Origin: Peltaster fructicola | Taxonomy: Eukaryota; Ascomycota; Dothideomycetes | Assembly: GCA_001592805.2 (NCBI GenBank) | Contig: CP051140.1 | Coordinates: forward strand, 3,101,501-3,165,500 | Length of the DNA stretch: 64,000 nt | Direction of reading: 5' to 3' | Shown here: in pieces, positions 40,137 to 49,231 of the stretch | Layout: every line of letters begins with the position of its first letter | How positions within the stretch are numbered: position 1 is the stretch's first letter | Position numbers and translations under genes: made by a program | The notes under the pieces: generated by a model | Told to the model about the DNA's origin: nothing | What the model saw: the letters and a program-made list of their open reading frames with translations, nothing else | Databases searched by the model: none

Positions 40137-40727
40137 ATGCCGGCAATACGCAAAGTCTCGAGCAGAAAATCCTCCGAGCTAGACTCACCAGCCACACCTC
40201 TTCGACGCAACCCAAGAAGAGTCTCAGCTTCTGCCGGTCAGAGAGTGATCTCAGGACGAGTAGGGCGGGTGCCTCGTCTTTCAAGTAGTCGACCAACGAG
40301 TCTTAGATCGGACGATCTTCCTCTTGTGCCGCCGAGCACCGCAGTAGACAATGATTACAAGGACATGCCGCAATTGCTAGCAACGATTGAGGTTGAGTCT
40401 ATGACCAATCCGAAGATGGTAAAGGTGTTTGGCAAGAACAGGAGCAATCCATTCTATGAAGCACTACCACGACCTTCACTCTACGTTGCCCACGATCCGG
40501 CAGCACTACAGATCATCGACGGGCCACGAGCAACACAGACGGCCAATAACAGCATCAACGAGATCTTAGCAAATGAAAAGCCTAGCATGGTGGCTGAGCT
40601 CTACAGTAGGACGACAGCAGCTCTAGGCTTTGGCAAGAAGGTCACAACACGACCACCTTTGTGGACAACGCCGGACGTTACAGCTTCGGAAATCGACAAG
40701 TTGATGAAGATCATTAGAAGCCCATAG
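40137..40727 (+). CDS. Unrecognised small basic protein, 196 aa
   Basis: I do not recognise a family. The ATG at 40137 (MPAIRKVSSRKSSEL) looks like the natural start; an in-frame ATG at 40092 would add 15 residues. The first 75 residues are Arg/Ser-rich and probably disordered (LRRNPRRVSASAGQR). The C-terminal part seems more structured: PQLLATIEVESMTNPKMVKV, NPFYEALPRPSLYVAHD, then SINEILANEKPSMVAEL and a final helix SEIDKLMKIIRS. There is no membrane segment. The stop lies only 8 bp from the stop of the convergent KMT6 gene. Confidence 0.6.
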   Translation: MPAIRKVSSRKSSELDSPATPLRRNPRRVSASAGQRVISGRVGRVPRLSSSRPTSLRSDDLPLVPPSTAVDNDYKDMPQLLATIEVESMTNPKMVKVFGKNRSNPFYEALPRPSLYVAHDPAALQIIDGPRATQTANNSINEILANEKPSMVAELYSRTTAALGFGKKVTTRPPLWTTPDVTASEIDKLMKIIRSP

Positions 40728-40735
40728 CTGTAGAT

Positions 40736-43657
40736 TCAATTACTCGAGTCCGACTCGCTACCCTCATACTCTCCATCAGCCTCTACATAGTACGCCGCCA
40801 TTCTATCGCCAGGTGATCCATGTTCAGCCTCTGGTCGAATCTTGGTCTTCTTCTTGGTCTTGGGTTTTGGTCCAGAATTCGTCAGAGTCGCCAAATTTCT
40901 GGCTTTGGGCACAGCCTTCCTGACTATTGTCTCGCCAAGCTGATCCTTAGGGAAGGCTGTTCCGTAGTCAAAGAAAAGTTCCTCGCCAGGGTCAATGTGT
41001 CGAGCTGCCCATAGCCCGATACGATGCACAGTATTGACTAGCATGATTACACCGTATGCATTTCTGAGCTCCGCGGCGTTGTGATTGATGAACCGAATCT
41101 TGTTTCCACAGTAGGTAGCATCGACCTCCTGTGTCTTGGTCAAAGTGAAGAGATAGGACAGCTTCTGGTGGTCGTAGATGGCTCCTCTGCGATCGGCTTC
41201 CTTCTTTCTAAGTAGTTCGCCTTTGTACTCTCCAATGAAGCGGTCTTTGGGGATGGCTTCGCAAGCATAGAGACCGAGCTCGTGTACTAGACTGTCGCCA
41301 AGCAGAGTGTGACTGGGTATACCACGTTGTATACTGGCATTCTGGCATAGCTTGGTCAACCCAGCTCCGGTCTTTGATAGATCGAGCGCCTCCTCGACAC
41401 CGCAGCCACCGCAGAGATCGGCATCACATTCGCGTCCCATCATGTAGCATGCACACTGATCGTCCTTCCAGCAGATCTTCTTGTTGACTTTGTGACAATC
41501 GCAGCCTGAGAACTTACGAGCACAAGTCGATAAGCATGTGCAATACTTCTCACAAGGTACGTGGGACACAAAGCAGGAACACTTTGCTCCTTCACAAGCC
41601 TCGCCCGGGTGGTTGCATGGGAAAAAGGTATGCATAGTATCCGGTCTCTTGTACGGGTGACCACCTGAGTCCTTCGAATCCCAGTACTTAGCTCTCTTAC
41701 GAAAGGATTTGTCAGACTCTGTGGTGTCCTGAACAGCAAAACATATTCGTTGGCGGAAGTTGGATTGTGGAGGGTTGATGATATCTGTCGCATCTGCATC
41801 GGCGGCCACTGAGCCGTCATCACTATATGAGTCGCTCTCGGGGTGCTGCCAGATCTCGCCGTGCACCCAGCAGTCGAACCGGTAGCAGACACGACATTCT
41901 CGATCAGCGAGGTCCAAGGAGGGAGGATCCTCAAGATCTGAGAAGTAGTTGCGGATCAGTTGACTGCGCCGAAGGACCTGCCAGACGCTCAAGCCCGTAC
42001 AACGCAAGAATGTGTCACAGAAGTGCGCAGCATTGATAAGTTTGTGGTGTGTGCCAATCTTCGCGCTGCACTCCAACCATCGTTGGCTATCGGCAGGGAA
42101 GTCGTCTCCCTTAGGACGACGAGCAGGTTGGTTCCTGCTGAACAGGAAAGCAAGAATGTCGGACCAGGCAAGGTCAGCTTCGACAAGAGCAGCTTCTGCC
42201 GCACTGAAAAGCCATTGGGCAAGGTGTAGCTGTTGGAGCTTGCTCAGACGGCCTCTTGCATCAACGGTGTACAGTTGTCGGAGGTCAGACTCATCTGGAT
42301 TGGCCTCATCACCGAAGTACGGCCAGACGTTGAGCATAGGTACATTTGGTGCCAGCATACACTCCTGCAGGCGGACCACATGAGAATACTTAGGCAATGG
42401 CTTCTCCTGTCTCATAGTGTGCATCGACCATGGGACGATCAATGATTTCTTCGACTTGCTGGTGCCTGTCCAGGTGTCTATATTAACCAGCAGCCCTTTG
42501 CTCGTCTTGGTCTTTAGGGTTGCCTCGGTGCACTTCAAAGGTTTGAGGCTGGCAAAGACATGGGCGGCCGAAGCAGGCGTCTTGGGAGGCTCGAGTCGGC
42601 CTTTCATTCGGGCTCGTGTCAGTGTGTCTTTGGTAGCATACAGAGTGTCGTCTCGCAGATTGTGAAGCTCATCCTTGATGGCAGCCTCAATCTGCAGCTC
42701 TAGTGGCAGCTTCGGAGTCTTGAAAACCTCTAAATCATGCTGCGTGTTGAAGACTTCCCAACCCTGCTGCACATCGTCGGAGATTTCAATGGAGTCGAGA
42801 GGCACATTACGCTCTGCAGCTTCTTGAGACGCCGTGGTCTCGTCATGGAGCTGACGAGAAGCTTGCGCTTGCTCAGATTGAGCGACAGGTGAGGCAACGA
42901 TGCTATGGGTCTTCTTATGCTTTGGTGTATGCGCGCTGAGAAGCGATGTGGTGGTTGCTACAGTTGTGCCGCCAGACACTTGTGCAGACTTCTGAATGGC
43001 GCTCGTGGGTTTGCATGGTGTTGATGTCTGTGCTCGAGCTGCAATGCTCGGTTGTGCTCCAGCTATTACCGGTTGAGTGCTGCTGCGCGGCTGTCCTGGA
43101 CCCTGCCCTGGTGGTGTTGGCTCACTACGAGTGTTCTTGACTGATGCTGATTGTCCAGCGCTTAGGGTCGTCTTGTCTCTGTTGCCAATGCCAAGAAGAG
43201 CGTCATCTCTGGGAGTATTCCTAGCAGCTCTCGAAAGAGCTTCCAAGGCGGCACCACCGAATGCCGAAGCTTTCGTTGTCGCAGGTGCTGTGCTGCGTGC
43301 ATTCTCAATAGGCTTGCCAACCTTGAGTGTTGCTGTAACTGCAGGACGTTCACTGTCCACTTTCTGACGCTTCCGTGGAACATTTTGATCGGCATCGATG
43401 GACAGTCGTGATCGATCTGGTATAGACTTGATGCTGTGATGTAGCGATCTCTGCATAAGCGATGAGACACTCTCGTTGCTGGTAATGCTTATGACCTCTT
43501 TATGTGCGCGGATTGCTTCACGCGAATGCCGTGATTCTCTGTTTTTCCTGGCTGTCGGAAGCGAACTTCCAGGTGTGGGCGTGGGAAGAACGTCGTCCTC
43601 ATCATCGACCGTCAAGTCGATGACATCGCTCGCACTGCCAGCTGGTGTTGGTGCCAT
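40736..43657 (-). CDS. KMT6: EZH2-type histone H3K27 methyltransferase (KMT6)
   Basis: This 973-residue intronless gene starts at the ATG at 43657. It is the catalytic subunit of Polycomb repressive complex 2, which trimethylates H3K27 and silences accessory and secondary-metabolite genes in many filamentous fungi. The cysteine-rich pre-SET/CXC region begins near residue 672 (FFPCNHPGEACEGAKCSC; CDCHKVNKKICWKDDQCAC). The SET domain lies near 789-895: LGLYACEAIPKDRFIGEYKG, EADRRGAIYDHQKLSYLF, NKIRFINHN, MLVNTVHRIGLWAARHI, GEELFFDYG. The N-terminal 340 residues are disordered. Within SET the usual NHSxxPNC block reads NHNAAELRNAY, lacking the NC cysteine. The position aligned with human EZH2 Tyr641 appears to be Gln, while Tyr appears where Phe645 would be; parts of this may be normal for fungal KMT6. 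Confidence 0.9.
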   Translation of the reverse strand: MAPTPAGSASDVIDLTVDDEDDVLPTPTPGSSLPTARKNRESRHSREAIRAHKEVISITSNESVSSLMQRSLHHSIKSIPDRSRLSIDADQNVPRKRQKVDSERPAVTATLKVGKPIENARSTAPATTKASAFGGAALEALSRAARNTPRDDALLGIGNRDKTTLSAGQSASVKNTRSEPTPPGQGPGQPRSSTQPVIAGAQPSIAARAQTSTPCKPTSAIQKSAQVSGGTTVATTTSLLSAHTPKHKKTHSIVASPVAQSEQAQASRQLHDETTASQEAAERNVPLDSIEISDDVQQGWEVFNTQHDLEVFKTPKLPLELQIEAAIKDELHNLRDDTLYATKDTLTRARMKGRLEPPKTPASAAHVFASLKPLKCTEATLKTKTSKGLLVNIDTWTGTSKSKKSLIVPWSMHTMRQEKPLPKYSHVVRLQECMLAPNVPMLNVWPYFGDEANPDESDLRQLYTVDARGRLSKLQQLHLAQWLFSAAEAALVEADLAWSDILAFLFSRNQPARRPKGDDFPADSQRWLECSAKIGTHHKLINAAHFCDTFLRCTGLSVWQVLRRSQLIRNYFSDLEDPPSLDLADRECRVCYRFDCWVHGEIWQHPESDSYSDDGSVAADADATDIINPPQSNFRQRICFAVQDTTESDKSFRKRAKYWDSKDSGGHPYKRPDTMHTFFPCNHPGEACEGAKCSCFVSHVPCEKYCTCLSTCARKFSGCDCHKVNKKICWKDDQCACYMMGRECDADLCGGCGVEEALDLSKTGAGLTKLCQNASIQRGIPSHTLLGDSLVHELGLYACEAIPKDRFIGEYKGELLRKKEADRRGAIYDHQKLSYLFTLTKTQEVDATYCGNKIRFINHNAAELRNAYGVIMLVNTVHRIGLWAARHIDPGEELFFDYGTAFPKDQLGETIVRKAVPKARNLATLTNSGPKPKTKKKTKIRPEAEHGSPGDRMAAYYVEADGEYEGSESDSSN

Positions 43658-43993
43658 GGTGAGCGTAGCCTTGAAACTGCTAGAGACACTTGAGGTTGCC
43701 AGGTTGTTTCCGAAGGGATGTTGCTACACTTCATGGGCGTGATGGGCCTGAAGCAACGACAGACATATCGACAGGCTGTTGTGTTTGCAATACATCGAGT
43801 GATGTTGTCCAGGAAGTGAAGTACCAACGATTGTTTGCTCAACACGCGAGTCGTGGAAAGCGTGATTGGTGAGCGCGTCTAGGTCTAAGCCAATCACAGT
43901 AGTCCGCCAAGCCATATATATACATGTCCTATTGCATTCATTCGATATCGTGAATTGTACATCAGAGGATGCTGTAAGTGTATAGACTGACTT
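43658..43993. promoter_or_regulatory. KMT6 upstream region
   Basis: Lies between the KMT6 start and the NBS1 stop, both on the minus strand; presumably the KMT6 promoter plus the NBS1 3' end. Nothing else is visible. Confidence 0.35.
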
Positions 43994-46126
43994 TTACAAC
44001 CGCTTCCTTCTGAATTGCAGCTCATCATCGTCGTCCTCATCCAAGTTCATAGCCACTCTACGTCTGGGACGTTTAGCTTCTCGTCCACCTAACTCTCCTT
44101 CGAAGGGTCGTTTCTCAGTCTGCGTTGTAGCTACCAGTTGACTGCGCTCAGAGGCGTTCGTAGCAGGCAGGAGTGTGCTGTTGGAACTTTGCTGCGTTCG
44201 TACGTTTGGATCCCGAGCAGTCACGACACCTCCAATCCTGCTATGTTGTTGACTTTCCAGATAATACTCATCCTCAAGGAAGGTAGCTCGTTTGACCGGT
44301 GCGGCTTCGAGGCTGACCATCACACGCTGCTGTCGAGGTTCGTCACGATGTGCACCTTGTGGTTTGAAGCCTTTGAAGTTGCGCCGACCATTCCAAGCTG
44401 GATTCCATTGGGTGCTCGCCTGTCGATTGCACTGGCTCTCGAGTCTCGTCTCAGAGATAGTAACTTCAAACTCCTGGTGCTGCACAAACTTCTTCATATC
44501 TTCGACTGTGAGACCATCCATCTGCTTGCTGATGTCGATCTTCCGAAGTTCCTGCTCTTCCTCTTCTTTCTTCTTCCGCTCCAGCAATCTAGCCTTGACG
44601 TCAGGAAGTCTGTCCTTTGGTTTTCGACTGAACGCATCAGGCTTGGATGTAGCTCTCTCTGGTGTCTGCCGTTCGAGACGTTGCTTCTTCGCCGACGATG
44701 CTTCTGGCACATGCTCGTCGGCATTCAGAGGACGTTTCCGTGTTGACTCGGCATGCCCATTGGTCATGGCGGCCTCTGGCTCCGGTGATGGCGAGGTTGG
44801 ATGCGTGATCTGACTAGGATCAAAATCATCGAACCCTTTGAAGCGCGACTGCGTGGCAAGCCTTCTAGTCCTGCCCAAACCTTGAGTGTTCGACGGTACT
44901 ATGCTTCGCTGTGTGTCTGCTGGCGGCAAAGCCTGCGGTGTATCACGAGGTGGGCTTTGCTGTGTACTGGCTGGCAGCTGTTCAGGCCCGGGTAGTGAAG
45001 AGCTCAGCATGTCGACCTCTATGCCAACGTCGGCATCCACAGATTCGCACATCTCAGCGGTGTCGATCGTGAGTATTGCGTTGAGGAACGCACTCTGAGC
45101 GATCGTCTTCTTGTGGGTCAGATTCTCGACATCTTTGTAGAAGTTCTCCCACCATCCAGTGTCCGCCTGTAACTGATTGACTCGTACGACGACCACCTTG
45201 CGCAAATCCGGCTCGGAGCTAGACTTGAAGATCTTCGTCTGGTTGAAATAATCTCGCAGAGCATCGATGAAGTCTCTGGCTGCAGTCTGGCGAACGACGA
45301 CTTCCTGCATATGCGCTTTTCCACCTCCAGCGGCTACCACAGGCATCAACGTTTGAAAGTGCGAGTCATTTGTGAACACAAATGTCAATCCCTTGAAGAC
45401 CTCCGAGCGCCTAACATCAGGACGCAACATGGCGTCAGGCTGCGGAACAGGCTCAGTACCAGACGGCACGATGAACTGCTTCTCGTCGGGCCACAAGCCA
45501 TCAAAATCAGTTTCTAGACTGCTGGGCTGGTCGTTCTCTGACTTCACGGCTTGCATGACCGCTGCTAACCAAGCATACTGCACAATCCACTTCGCTTGTG
45601 CCAGGGCCTGAAGACATGATGGATTGTTTCGACCACCAGCGACCACGTGTGTTGTTGCATCGCTAAGGTAGGTATTAACTAGCTTGATGTCTGCTCGTTC
45701 GAGAGGTTCGCGGTACTCGTGAAGCGGATCTGCTCTGGCCTTTTGAGTTTTGGTGAGATTGCTGAAACTTAGCACGACAGCCTGCCACCTTATGTGAAAG
45801 ATGACCTTCGATGAACCAAGCTGTATCTTGGTGTTTGCCGTGTTTACGACCCTTTTCGCCTTTTCAAGGCGCTCACCATTGACGAAAGTACCTGACTTGG
45901 AAGCATCTGTGAGTGTCACGATCGACCGGGAGTGGACGTGTGTGCTGACTCCAGGTTGAACTGGATCGACTGTGATGAGGAGATGCTTTCGCGAGACGCT
46001 CTTGTGATCGATGTAGCGGACATTCCGGTCCTTTGAAGTTGTCCTTCCGAAGAGATGCTGAGATCCTGGACGTAGCCAAAGCGTCTTGTGATCGAGAGTA
46101 TCTCCTTCACACGTCAACAGCCACAT
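43994..46126 (-). CDS. NBS1: Nbs1/nibrin, MRN DNA-repair complex subunit
   Basis: The start is taken at the ATG at 46126 (MWLLTCEGDTLDHKTLWLRP), which matches the family beginning; frame-open sequence further upstream has no ATG nearby. The product has 710 residues. Nbs1 links Mre11-Rad50 to the ATM/Tel1 checkpoint kinase at double-strand breaks. The FHA domain (1-115) shows LFGRT, SVSRKHLLI and SGTFVNGERL. A BRCT region follows (SFSNLTKTQKARADP onward, including TTHVVAGGRNNPSCLQAL), with a second divergent BRCT after about 215. The C-terminal Mre11-binding segment reads QWNPAWNGRRNFKGFKP. The extreme C-terminus has the acidic-then-basic Tel1-binding motif DEDDDDELQFRRKRL. The middle is disordered. 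Confidence 0.9.
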   Translation of the reverse strand: MWLLTCEGDTLDHKTLWLRPGSQHLFGRTTSKDRNVRYIDHKSVSRKHLLITVDPVQPGVSTHVHSRSIVTLTDASKSGTFVNGERLEKAKRVVNTANTKIQLGSSKVIFHIRWQAVVLSFSNLTKTQKARADPLHEYREPLERADIKLVNTYLSDATTHVVAGGRNNPSCLQALAQAKWIVQYAWLAAVMQAVKSENDQPSSLETDFDGLWPDEKQFIVPSGTEPVPQPDAMLRPDVRRSEVFKGLTFVFTNDSHFQTLMPVVAAGGGKAHMQEVVVRQTAARDFIDALRDYFNQTKIFKSSSEPDLRKVVVVRVNQLQADTGWWENFYKDVENLTHKKTIAQSAFLNAILTIDTAEMCESVDADVGIEVDMLSSSLPGPEQLPASTQQSPPRDTPQALPPADTQRSIVPSNTQGLGRTRRLATQSRFKGFDDFDPSQITHPTSPSPEPEAAMTNGHAESTRKRPLNADEHVPEASSAKKQRLERQTPERATSKPDAFSRKPKDRLPDVKARLLERKKKEEEEQELRKIDISKQMDGLTVEDMKKFVQHQEFEVTISETRLESQCNRQASTQWNPAWNGRRNFKGFKPQGAHRDEPRQQRVMVSLEAAPVKRATFLEDEYYLESQQHSRIGGVVTARDPNVRTQQSSNSTLLPATNASERSQLVATTQTEKRPFEGELGGREAKRPRRRVAMNLDEDDDDELQFRRKRL

Positions 46127-46606
46127 TGTTGGATGTGCAGCATCATGTCGATGATTGTGCAAGCGTTCGATGACTTGTGGCGTGAGATTGTTTAGGCAGA
46201 AGACGCGAAGTCGAGATGCGCTTCACGCGATCAATGATTGATGCACTTTCGGAGGAGATCACCAAACGATATTGCAAAGAACATACATACATAGTATAGT
46301 GAGATGCAGCACACTTCGCAGGCGTGCTTTCACGTTATGATACACGAAACATGATGCTCAAGCATAGCACATATCGAACACAACACTACCAGATCACGAT
46401 AATCAGTCGATTGCCTAGCCTATGCGATACCACCCTCCGAGACGAGACGACAGCATAGAAAGCGATGATCATCATTCATTGTGTATTTGCTGAGCAGGCC
46501 GTAACCTTGCATCGTTGGTCCGCATGTCTTTGCGACGTGCGACAGCTCAGAGCTCTCCTTTTTGTCCTTCATTGGCGTCGTGCCTTCCATCCTTCGTCAT
46601 GCATAT
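46127..46606. other. Intergenic region between NBS1 start and FKBP2 end
   Basis: The 480 bases contain the NBS1 upstream region and the FKBP2 3' flank. No gene or repeat is seen. Confidence 0.35.
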
Positions 46607-47067
46607 CTACAGCTCTTTCTCTGCCTGCACACCACCAATGCCCATCAACTCGGTCTCAAAGATCAGTACCGAGTTGGCTGGAATTGGTCCCATAGCTCTT
46701 GCACCATATCCGTACTCTGGCTGAATCGTGAGAGTTCTCTTCTCGCCAATGCACATATCCAGCAGTCCTTGGTCCCAGCCCTTGATGACTTGGCCTTTGC
46801 CGACGTGGAACTCCAAAGGCGAACCCCGATCGTATGATGCGTCGAATTGCGAGCCGTCACTCTCGAGAGTGCCGCGATAGTGAACCTTCACCTTGTCTCC
46901 TGCACATCATTAGACTCTCGTTGAGGGCACAGAGCTCATTTCTTACCAGCCTTGGACTTTCTCGAGCATTCAACTGCTTTGTCTACCTTGATGTCAAGCG
47001 GTTTGTCAAGAGCCATTGTGCTGGCAACAAGCAGCGCGAACGCTGTGCTGAAAACTGCTGTACGCAT
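46607..47067 (-). CDS. FKBP2: FKBP-type peptidyl-prolyl isomerase, ER type (FKBP2)
   Basis: Exon 1 is 47067-46947 and exon 2 is 46899-46607, around a 47-nt intron (GTAAGA...ATGTGCAG) joining [12 protein letters not shown]. The product is 137 residues. The N-terminus [19 protein letters not shown] is a signal peptide. The FKBP domain is complete: [74 protein letters not shown]. The aromatic pocket residues (Tyr, Phe, Asp, Trp, Tyr, Phe) are present. The C-terminus AEKEL resembles an ER-retention KDEL-type signal. It should speed proline isomerisation in secretory-protein folding. Confidence 0.93.
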
Positions 47068-47494
47068 CCTCTTTGTTGATGAACAATGCCTCTGCGCGAA
47101 AGACAAGAGCTTGAAAGGGACGAGATGTCTTGTTTGTTGTGTATATGTGGCGCAATCAAGGTTGCTCGAGTCAAAAGGTGTCCTGGAGCCCCACAAATTT
47201 GAGCAGTAGTGAATACTCCACAGCTTCCCATCATGGACTTCACGCCAAGGTATGGGCGGCAGCAATGTAAACGATTTGGCTGGACACAAACATAATAACA
47301 GTAGCAAACTAATACGAGATGCCATATACGTTGCTATGAGGGAGGATCATAGATGGGGACAGGTTCTCTGCTAGACGAAGCTTCCGCTCTGCCACGTTAT
47401 ACATCTCTATCATGCTTTCATATCGTCCACTGCGCGTAGTGGCTGGAAAACAGTGCTACGAAGAGATTTTGGTGTGTGCGAAGTATGACGGAAA
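47068..47494. promoter_or_regulatory. Divergent promoter region between FKBP2 and the USP-like gene
   Basis: Spans 427 bases between divergent start codons; no individual site can be assigned. Confidence 0.35.
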
Positions 47495-49231
47495 ATGCTG
47501 CACATTTCACTGCATATTCCGTCACCGCCCGCCTTGAAAATCACATTGCTGGGTGGCTTCGCGGGACACATGCAAAGTCACCTGCAAGCTTGTGATTTAC
47601 CACTCTGCCTTCAAGAACACCATTCACGCGCCTACACCTGCTGTCGCCATCAAGACATCCTCCACCACCAGAAACATGAACCGCTTCCTCAGGAAGACAA
47701 TCAATCCCCTGGCGAGGGCTTCGGCACGCTCTCGACCAGTACAACCACCTCCGCCGCCACCACCACCACCACCACCACCACCACCACCACCACTACAGAA
47801 GGAGAATGGGTGCGCCAGGTCACCCAGCAGCTACAGGCTGCTAATAACACCAAGAGCTCGGCCCGCTCAAAGAGGTCGCTGCCAGCAGAGGACGCATTGT
47901 CCTCTGCGAGGTCAGCAAAGCGGACGCGCTTTTCAAAATACGCTTATATACCACCACCTGGACCTCAACCCCAGGTTAAACAGCAACAGCAGAAGCAGCG
48001 CCAAGCCAGGACCGGCGAGTCGTCTGTCCTTGGCAAGCGGAAGGCAGAGTCAGCGCATGCTGACTCTCCTTCTGCAAAGAGAACCAAGCCAGAGGCTGAG
48101 GCTAAGGCCAAGCTGATGGTGAAGTTCTCTGTCAAGGGCAACGGGGCTCCACGTAACAGCTCTTCGCTGGCGAAGACGCTGAAGCACGTGCAAGCGGCCA
48201 AGAAGGTAGTTGAGTTCGACTCGGCTCCTCGCGGCCTCGTCAACCCCTCGAACTCATGCTTCGCCAATGCCGCCACTCAGGTGGTGGCATCAGCGTTCAG
48301 CAGGGAAGAGGTGGAGAAGGTCCGCGGTGAGGACAAGCTTGACGACGCTGCACTCGACGAAGGGGCCCTGACAAGCCTCGACGTGACGGACGGCATCAGC
48401 ACGTTCAAGCTCCCACAGTATGCCGCATTCAAGCGAGCAGTGAAGAAGGTGGCAGCGACAAACCCACGAGTGGCTGGCTACTACGGTCACATGCTTCAGA
48501 ATATCTTGGCTCCTGCCGGAGAGTCTGGAGCAGTACCCGCCACCACACAAATCTTCTTCATGCATCTGATGGCAGAACTGAAGGCAGACTGGAACGATGA
48601 CTGGAACGGATCCGTACAGCAAGACAGCAGCGAATTTGCAGAGGCTGTCCTGGAGAGGCTCATAGATGAGCAAGCAGTTGAACCAGCCAAGTGGGCGACC
48701 AATTTCGAGGTCTATAGACAATGCGGCGGGTGTGGAAACCGGGTCGACCGTAATGGAGAACAGCATCACATCCTCCACACCACAGTCGACGGCAAGCAGC
48801 CTCAACTCGTCGAGCTCATCAAAACCGCCATTGAGAAGCAAGAAGAGGCCGACCATCTGCCTTGCGCTGCATGCCCAAAACCTGGCAAGATTGTCGAATA
48901 TACGACTGCGACTTCGCTCCCGGAGAATCTTCTTGTCGCCATCGATCGCACTCCAGAGCTGTTCAGTACTTGTGTCGACGTACCTTATGGAGAGGTGATT
49001 AACTTGCTCGATAAGCAATACCGCGTGGCAGCTGCCGTCAAACATCAGGGTACAAGCCACAAGTGTGGCCACTTCTTGGCTGTGCGAGAATATAAGAACC
49101 AGTGGCATATCCTGAATGATACCCGTCTATCGAAGGCCAGTTCCATCGTCGATATCAAGGACTCTAAGTCGGGAGGGCGTGCATATATGGTCTTGTTAAA
49201 GGCAGTCGACACGTTCACGAATCCTCTGTGA
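47495..49231 (+). CDS. USP-type (C19) ubiquitin peptidase-like protein
   Basis: The frame runs from an ATG at 47495 to 49231 (578 residues), but the true start is uncertain because the first 110 residues are low-complexity. The catalytic core starts near 247. The Cys box GLVNPSNSCFANAATQ has its cysteine at about residue 255. The QQDSSEFAEAVLERL stretch is typical of USPs. A CxxC...CxxC zinc ribbon follows (QCGGCGNRV, LPCAACPK). The His box is CGHFLAVREY (His about 526), followed by WHILNDTRL, a plausible third catalytic Asp/Asn site. It likely removes ubiquitin or a ubiquitin-like modifier. The basic N-terminal part has repeated nuclear-localisation-like motifs (SAKRTRFSK, SAKRTKPEA). A CAC/ACC microsatellite near 47750 encodes a Thr run. 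Confidence 0.8.
   Translation: MLHISLHIPSPPALKITLLGGFAGHMQSHLQACDLPLCLQEHHSRAYTCCRHQDILHHQKHEPLPQEDNQSPGEGFGTLSTSTTTSAATTTTTTTTTTTTTEGEWVRQVTQQLQAANNTKSSARSKRSLPAEDALSSARSAKRTRFSKYAYIPPPGPQPQVKQQQQKQRQARTGESSVLGKRKAESAHADSPSAKRTKPEAEAKAKLMVKFSVKGNGAPRNSSSLAKTLKHVQAAKKVVEFDSAPRGLVNPSNSCFANAATQVVASAFSREEVEKVRGEDKLDDAALDEGALTSLDVTDGISTFKLPQYAAFKRAVKKVAATNPRVAGYYGHMLQNILAPAGESGAVPATTQIFFMHLMAELKADWNDDWNGSVQQDSSEFAEAVLERLIDEQAVEPAKWATNFEVYRQCGGCGNRVDRNGEQHHILHTTVDGKQPQLVELIKTAIEKQEEADHLPCAACPKPGKIVEYTTATSLPENLLVAIDRTPELFSTCVDVPYGEVINLLDKQYRVAAAVKHQGTSHKCGHFLAVREYKNQWHILNDTRLSKASSIVDIKDSKSGGRAYMVLLKAVDTFTNPL
47746..47795. repeat. CAC/CCA trinucleotide microsatellite in coding sequence
   Basis: About fifteen CCA-type triplets (the first two CCG) encode polythreonine in the annotated frame. 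The same tract would encode polyproline or polyhistidine in the other frames. Such tracts vary in length between strains. Confidence 0.85.

Noticed and set aside
48290-49108. A 272-codon minus-strand frame opposite the USP-like gene
   Set aside because: The sense strand carries the USP catalytic motifs; the antisense frame has no recognisable features.
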